Shown here one piece after another: positions 7,201 to 10,008 of a stretch of DNA of 10,008 nucleotides. This stretch comes from Hippea sp964442345 (GTDB lineage Bacteria; Campylobacterota_A; Desulfurellia; Desulfurellales; Hippeaceae): assembly GCA_964442345.1 (NCBI GenBank), contig CAYTZD010000054.1, positions 1-10,008 on the forward strand. Direction: 5' to 3'. The notes under the pieces are model-generated. The model did not search any database. It was not told where the DNA came from and saw only the letters and a program-made list of their open reading frames with translations. How positions within the stretch are numbered: position 1 is the stretch's first letter; every line of letters begins with the position of its first letter. The translations under genes and the position numbers were made by a program.

Positions 7201-7301
7201 ACGAAGAGCACAAAAGACAGCTTAGAAGGTATCTAAAACTGTTTAAAAACGCAAAAGGCATTCTCTATTACTGTAAAAGGAGAAAAAAGATATGTCTTTA
7301 G
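4281..7301 (+). CDS. addA: AddA-like UvrD/RecB-family helicase with C-terminal PD-(D/E)XK nuclease
   Basis: This 1006-residue protein should be the motor and one nuclease of an AddAB-type complex that unwinds and resects double-strand DNA ends for RecA. Superfamily 1A helicase motifs appear in order: Walker A ASAGSGKT (10-17), Ia AITFTNKAAAEM (42-53), TIDSF (103-107), II IDEFQDT (371-377), III VGDRKQAIYAWRGGD (402-416), IV NYRS (440-443), V MTIHKSKGL (690-698), VI MYVANTRA (765-772). The nuclease domain has GELFH (His881), then RPDRIVI (Asp954) and VIEYKTG (Glu967, Lys969), with the supporting QLRRY at 980-984, so it looks catalytically intact. It is shorter than B. subtilis AddA (about 1230). 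The ATG at 4281 follows AGGGAG by six bases. The AddB-like gene overlaps its end by ten bases. RecB is less likely, given the partner; another UvrD-nuclease fusion is possible. Confidence 0.87.
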   Translation: MKDKFLIIEASAGSGKTYSLAMRYLNILSNLKDERLINSIVAITFTNKAAAEMKERILAFLKGLSGIDNTIHINSEKLSISKEEAIRFLVGVIKNYDDFNIMTIDSFMNRIMRAFAFDLKINPNYEISFESDEIFDIAFENMILDKRLEKKLLDFLKVRLNYGDNGMDGIAIISKALRKLAFLDLKTCKNTVSDAEVLEWLKKRIGKIKNAFDDIEKRKNEIFKRLSELAEDMKNKGCFDGRRVRSGGFLFNAEKLSENIDRFERICKEGLCHLLKNDALEKGCKIDEIRDLACELFNIHATSKIYSNYKTLDSTLAILKEWKENRKKVEEYFNVIDGRTVVERIMEILSRDEGVSYAFLRLGEEIKHYLIDEFQDTSKEQFKAIEPLIENALSEEGSLFIVGDRKQAIYAWRGGDYRLFDKIKRYTVPIAPTIDKLDDNYRSFKNIVEFNNAVFSPDKLPKKKIEEIFKECKKSKIVLREINNVYSNVKQNKIKEEEGYVKVILRRQPKEKEGFDKDEFYKVKLLDTLKELFNKGVDPSSVMILLRRKEDIEKVVLWISEEFDNISILTEDSLILTQNFEVKRLLLLISALVYDKDEGYRKALEELFGYIDFEKLLQQTEGFSIYELAVFLLSKFDFNYENNRIYIDTLLEELLKKTEEGKTSEEILEEIYENPATVNLPENVNALKVMTIHKSKGLQAHTVVVPFYDWRIYDSKKEIFDCIYVNEFENFMFADVSKLKDVVRDAKRIYCEKLKVDFIEALNLMYVANTRAQSNLVIIGLYKIKKDKSGKEEIPTNITASNILREILNNNRILNRKLEKTEEDEIFEVGDIEIPKKSAIESSAVELSKSISFNIRDKLKIDPLIDIYDSEKEKRVGELFHTAISFIDSIGENIDETLKNAYRRAVNFLGYEEDEVFNLLKNTVEDLSFYFEGFDRCFNEKEFVSKKGEILRPDRIVIKNNTVFVIEYKTGTEDEEHKRQLRRYLKLFKNAKGILYYCKRRKKICL
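7275..7283 (+). promoter_or_regulatory. Shine-Dalgarno site for the addB-like gene, inside addA
   Basis: AAAAGGAGA, within the last codons of the addA-like gene, lies eight bases before the ATG at 7292. It supports that start, which overlaps the upstream gene by ten bases. The second subunit can thus recruit its own ribosomes as well as being coupled. Confidence 0.75.
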
Positions 7302-10008
7302 AAGCTATAAAGGTTGATTTTGCCGTTAACTTTATAGATTTTTCCATTAAAACTATAAGGGAAATTTTGCATAAAGATAAAAAGGTGGTTTTTATATCTC
7401 CAAATAGAAGGCCTTTGAGATTTATTAAGATGCAGCTTGAAGAAGATGAGATTTTCGATGTTGATTTTTACACGATTAACGATTTTATAGATAGGATATG
7501 CTCTGTCTATAGACCCAATCTTAAAAAGGATTCAAAAGTAAAAAGGGAGCTATTTTTTTTAAAACTTATAAGGGATAAGGTTAAAACAGAAGAGCATAAA
7601 GCTTTCGTCTGGGCAAAAAGGTTGTCTAATCTGTTTAACGATTTCGATAAACAGCTTGTTGAGAAGGTGGAAGATATAAAATATACCGACCTGCCAGCAG
7701 ATCCAAAGGCTATAGTGGAAGACCTTAAAGAACTGTTTGATAGATACAAAAGAGAATATAGGGATAGGCTTTTTGAAGGTAAGGCTTCTGCTGTTGCACT
7801 AAATATTGTTAAAGATAGAAAGTTTTTAGATGATTTTGATGGCTATGCCTTTATTTTTGCAGGGTTTGGTTCTATGTCGAAGTCTGAGATAAAACTTGTA
7901 AGTTCAATAGCCGATAGGTTTGACCTATACCTGCTTGTTCAGACGGATCTTGCAAAAAGGGATAAGATTGGCGATGTTAGCTTTGAAAATTGCTGGGTTG
8001 TAGAAAAGCTTTTGAGAGAACTAAAGGTTAATAAATTTAGAGAAGTCAAAAGTGAAAACGAAGATACACAGATAGAGTTTTACGAATTTAATTCAAGACA
8101 TGCAGAGACTTCCTTTGTTGCAAATATACTCAATAAGGCAGGATACATCAAAAGTCCGTTCAAAATAGGCATAGTTATGCCAGAAAACGATACCATTTTG
8201 CCATTTTTAAGTTTTATAGATAGCAATGTTAATCTCAACATAACCACAACATATCCTTTTAAGTTGACGCCATTTGGTGGTTTTTTGAAGTCTCTCTTTG
8301 AACTGCTTATAGACGCCCAAAAAAGGGATTTTGTTAGCTTAAATCCCTATATTCTCTTAAAACTGTTAAATTCAAGCTTCTCTTCCTACTTGAAGAGTTT
8401 GGATTTAGAGCATCTGTTGAATTATCTATACAGCAATCCTTCAATCTCTGTTAAGACAGATAAATTTGCAAGTTTAAAAAGGATTGTGGATATTTTTAAG
8501 GATGTGTGTGATTTTTATAGTCTAAAGAGAGCATTTCTTAAGCTGTTTGATGATTTGGATAAAGAAAGATTGAAGGATAATATTCTTGACCTTTATTCGG
8601 TTAATCTATTTTATAGTGAGATTGTTGAAAACTTGCCAGTTGATGAGAAGCAGATAGATGTGGATATAGTGTTTGCCTATTATTTTATTAAGGAGTCCAT
8701 CGAAGATTTAGAGATTCCATTTGAAGGACACCCCTTGAAAGGTATTCAAATACTTGGCGCTTTAGAAAGCAGGATGCTTGGGTTTGATGAACTATTTGTG
8801 CTTGATACAAATGAAGATGTTTTACCAAAAAGCAGCAAGATAGACCCGCTTATGCCAGAAGAATTAAAAAAGGCTTTTGGCTTGACGACTTTTTACGAAA
8901 AGGAAAAACTTATCAGGTATAACTTCTTTAGGCTTATCTACTCTTCAAAAAGGGTGCGTATTCTTTATAGAACATCAACGACGGCTGATGAGAAAAGTCA
9001 AAAAAGCAGGTATGTTGAACAGCTAATGATTTTAAATAAATTAAAAGGCAAAATGGATAAACCAAAGGTTTATCTGCCGAAACTTTCAAATGCAGATGTT
9101 GATGTTAGAATTGATAAAGATGCTTTAAAGGATTACATAAAGGCTAAACTGGAAGGTAAGGGTTTTTCTCCTTCTGAGATTAATGAATTTGTAAAATGTC
9201 CGTATGCCTTTTATCTGCATAGGGTAAAAGGCATAGAAGGTGGAACATCTTTTGGTGAGAAGTTTGAAGCTGACAAGGTAGGTAGCATAATACATAAGAT
9301 TCTTCAGAAAGAGTTTGAAAAGTATCAGAATACAGGTGAGATTATAACGCTTGATAAGTATAAAGCTATAAAGGATAGCGTTCTTAACGGTGTTAAAGAT
9401 ATAAAAAGTATAACTGCGATAATAAAAAAAGATAAAGATACTAAGGATTTTGCAGCATATTTAGAGAATATGGAACCTATAAGAAAAAAGGCATTTCTCA
9501 TTGTTTTGAGATATAGAATAGAAAACTTTTTTAACAAGACATCAGAAAAGTTTGAAGATTTTAGGGTTTTGTTTACAGAGAAGGAATTCAAAGATAGCAA
9601 TTTGCATCTGTTTGGAATTTTGGATAGGGTTGATGAGATAGGCGATAAAATAAGGATAGTTGATTATAAAAGCGGGTATCATTCTCAAGGGTATAAAACA
9701 ACAAAGATAAAAGAGACGGATTTTGAAAATATAGAAGAGTGTTGCAACTTTATAACGGCAGTAAACGATGTATATTCATCCCTTCAGATGCCTGTTTATA
9801 TGATTATGGCTGAAAAACAGTTTGAAAACAGAGAGATTATCGGTGAGATTTACCATCTTGGAGGCAGCGCAAGTATTGTAGAAAAATTCAAATCTGAAGA
9901 TATAGATATTCATAGAAGGGTTATAGAGATCTTAATGAAAAAGATAGAAGATTGTGAAAATCCTTGCGCTTTTCCGTCAGAATTCTGCTCTTTTTGTGAA
10001 TTTAATCG
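7292..10008 (+). CDS. addB: AddB-like subunit: degenerate helicase core with Fe-S PD-(D/E)XK nuclease (3' end outside window)
   Basis: Reading from the ATG at 7292, the frame has no stop to the window end: 905 codons plus two bases. It is the likely partner of the upstream AddA-like protein. The N-terminus shows no Walker A loop; VVFISPNRRPLRF stands where it would be expected, so this subunit should not be an ATP-driven motor. A helicase-like fold remnant is seen at FAGFGSMSKSEIKL (189-202) and at GALESRMLGFDELFVLDTNE (489-508). The C-terminal nuclease starts at FSPSEINEFVKCPYAFYL (625-642), then GSIIHKIL (His668), GILDRVDEI (Asp778), IVDYKSG (Asp791, Lys793) and LQMPVYMIMA (Gln832). Cys636 with Cys899 and Cys902 suggest a 4Fe-4S cluster, as in AddB and Cas4. 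The catalytic residues look intact. A general RecB-like exonuclease is the alternative name. Confidence 0.82.
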   Translation, partial: MSLEAIKVDFAVNFIDFSIKTIREILHKDKKVVFISPNRRPLRFIKMQLEEDEIFDVDFYTINDFIDRICSVYRPNLKKDSKVKRELFFLKLIRDKVKTEEHKAFVWAKRLSNLFNDFDKQLVEKVEDIKYTDLPADPKAIVEDLKELFDRYKREYRDRLFEGKASAVALNIVKDRKFLDDFDGYAFIFAGFGSMSKSEIKLVSSIADRFDLYLLVQTDLAKRDKIGDVSFENCWVVEKLLRELKVNKFREVKSENEDTQIEFYEFNSRHAETSFVANILNKAGYIKSPFKIGIVMPENDTILPFLSFIDSNVNLNITTTYPFKLTPFGGFLKSLFELLIDAQKRDFVSLNPYILLKLLNSSFSSYLKSLDLEHLLNYLYSNPSISVKTDKFASLKRIVDIFKDVCDFYSLKRAFLKLFDDLDKERLKDNILDLYSVNLFYSEIVENLPVDEKQIDVDIVFAYYFIKESIEDLEIPFEGHPLKGIQILGALESRMLGFDELFVLDTNEDVLPKSSKIDPLMPEELKKAFGLTTFYEKEKLIRYNFFRLIYSSKRVRILYRTSTTADEKSQKSRYVEQLMILNKLKGKMDKPKVYLPKLSNADVDVRIDKDALKDYIKAKLEGKGFSPSEINEFVKCPYAFYLHRVKGIEGGTSFGEKFEADKVGSIIHKILQKEFEKYQNTGEIITLDKYKAIKDSVLNGVKDIKSITAIIKKDKDTKDFAAYLENMEPIRKKAFLIVLRYRIENFFNKTSEKFEDFRVLFTEKEFKDSNLHLFGILDRVDEIGDKIRIVDYKSGYHSQGYKTTKIKETDFENIEECCNFITAVNDVYSSLQMPVYMIMAEKQFENREIIGEIYHLGGSASIVEKFKSEDIDIHRRVIEILMKKIEDCENPCAFPSEFCSFCEFN

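Noticed and set aside
6748..7464. Near-identical 24-base stretches at 6748 and 7441 (both encode EDEIF followed by Glu/Asp-Val)
   Set aside because: Isolated similarity in acidic coding sequence of two adjacent genes, with no flanking repeat or duplicated domain.
9325..9600. 91-codon - strand open frame in the addB-like gene that looks membrane-like
   Set aside because: The hydrophobic appearance comes from reading Lys/Ile/Glu codons backwards; the + strand frame is the conserved nuclease gene.
1..10008. Mobile element, CRISPR array, tRNA or novel defence cassette
   Set aside because: No transposase, inverted-repeat ends, regularly spaced repeats, tRNA-like cloverleaf or toxin/effector domains were seen; AddAB-type genes are core repair functions here.

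Overview
The window is AT-rich bacterial DNA with dense coding. All 19 arginine codons in the two ribosomal-protein genes are AGA or AGG, and isoleucine is very often ATA. With the Lys/Glu-rich proteins, this points to a thermophilic bacterium. Gene content and protein style would fit the Desulfurellales (Hippea or Desulfurella type), but that placement is a guess from memory, not a search result.

Layout: (1) 1-546 is the 3' end of a TPR-repeat protein on the + strand. (2) 590-1533 is a self-contained ribosomal-protein transcription unit: a near-consensus sigma70-type promoter, rplM (L13), rpsI (S9), and a strong intrinsic terminator. (3) 1538-3750 holds argC and argJ, joined by an ATGA stop/start overlap; argC begins five bases after the terminator T-tract. 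(4) 3747-4223 on the - strand is a small hotdog-fold (PaaI-like) thioesterase whose stop codon overlaps the argJ stop. (5) 4224-4280 is a short divergent intergenic region with two candidate promoters that overlap face to face. (6) 4281-10008 is a two-gene recombination/repair operon. The first gene encodes a 1006-residue UvrD/RecB-type helicase with a C-terminal PD-(D/E)XK nuclease (AddA-like). The second is a large partner cut by the window end, with a degenerate helicase core, a second PD-(D/E)XK nuclease and a likely Fe-S cluster (AddB-like). This second gene is open from 7292 to the last base.

How the genes work together: L13 and S9 belong to the two ribosomal subunits and are co-transcribed. 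ArgC reduces N-acetylglutamyl phosphate and ArgJ acts two steps later, releasing ornithine and recycling the acetyl group, so the pair covers the middle of arginine synthesis. The AddA/AddB pair should process double-strand DNA ends for RecA-dependent repair. I see no mobile element, CRISPR array, tRNA or rRNA. I also see no clearly undescribed system: this is mainly housekeeping DNA. The points most worth a second look are how argC is expressed, the overlapping divergent promoters, and the architecture of the AddB-like subunit.
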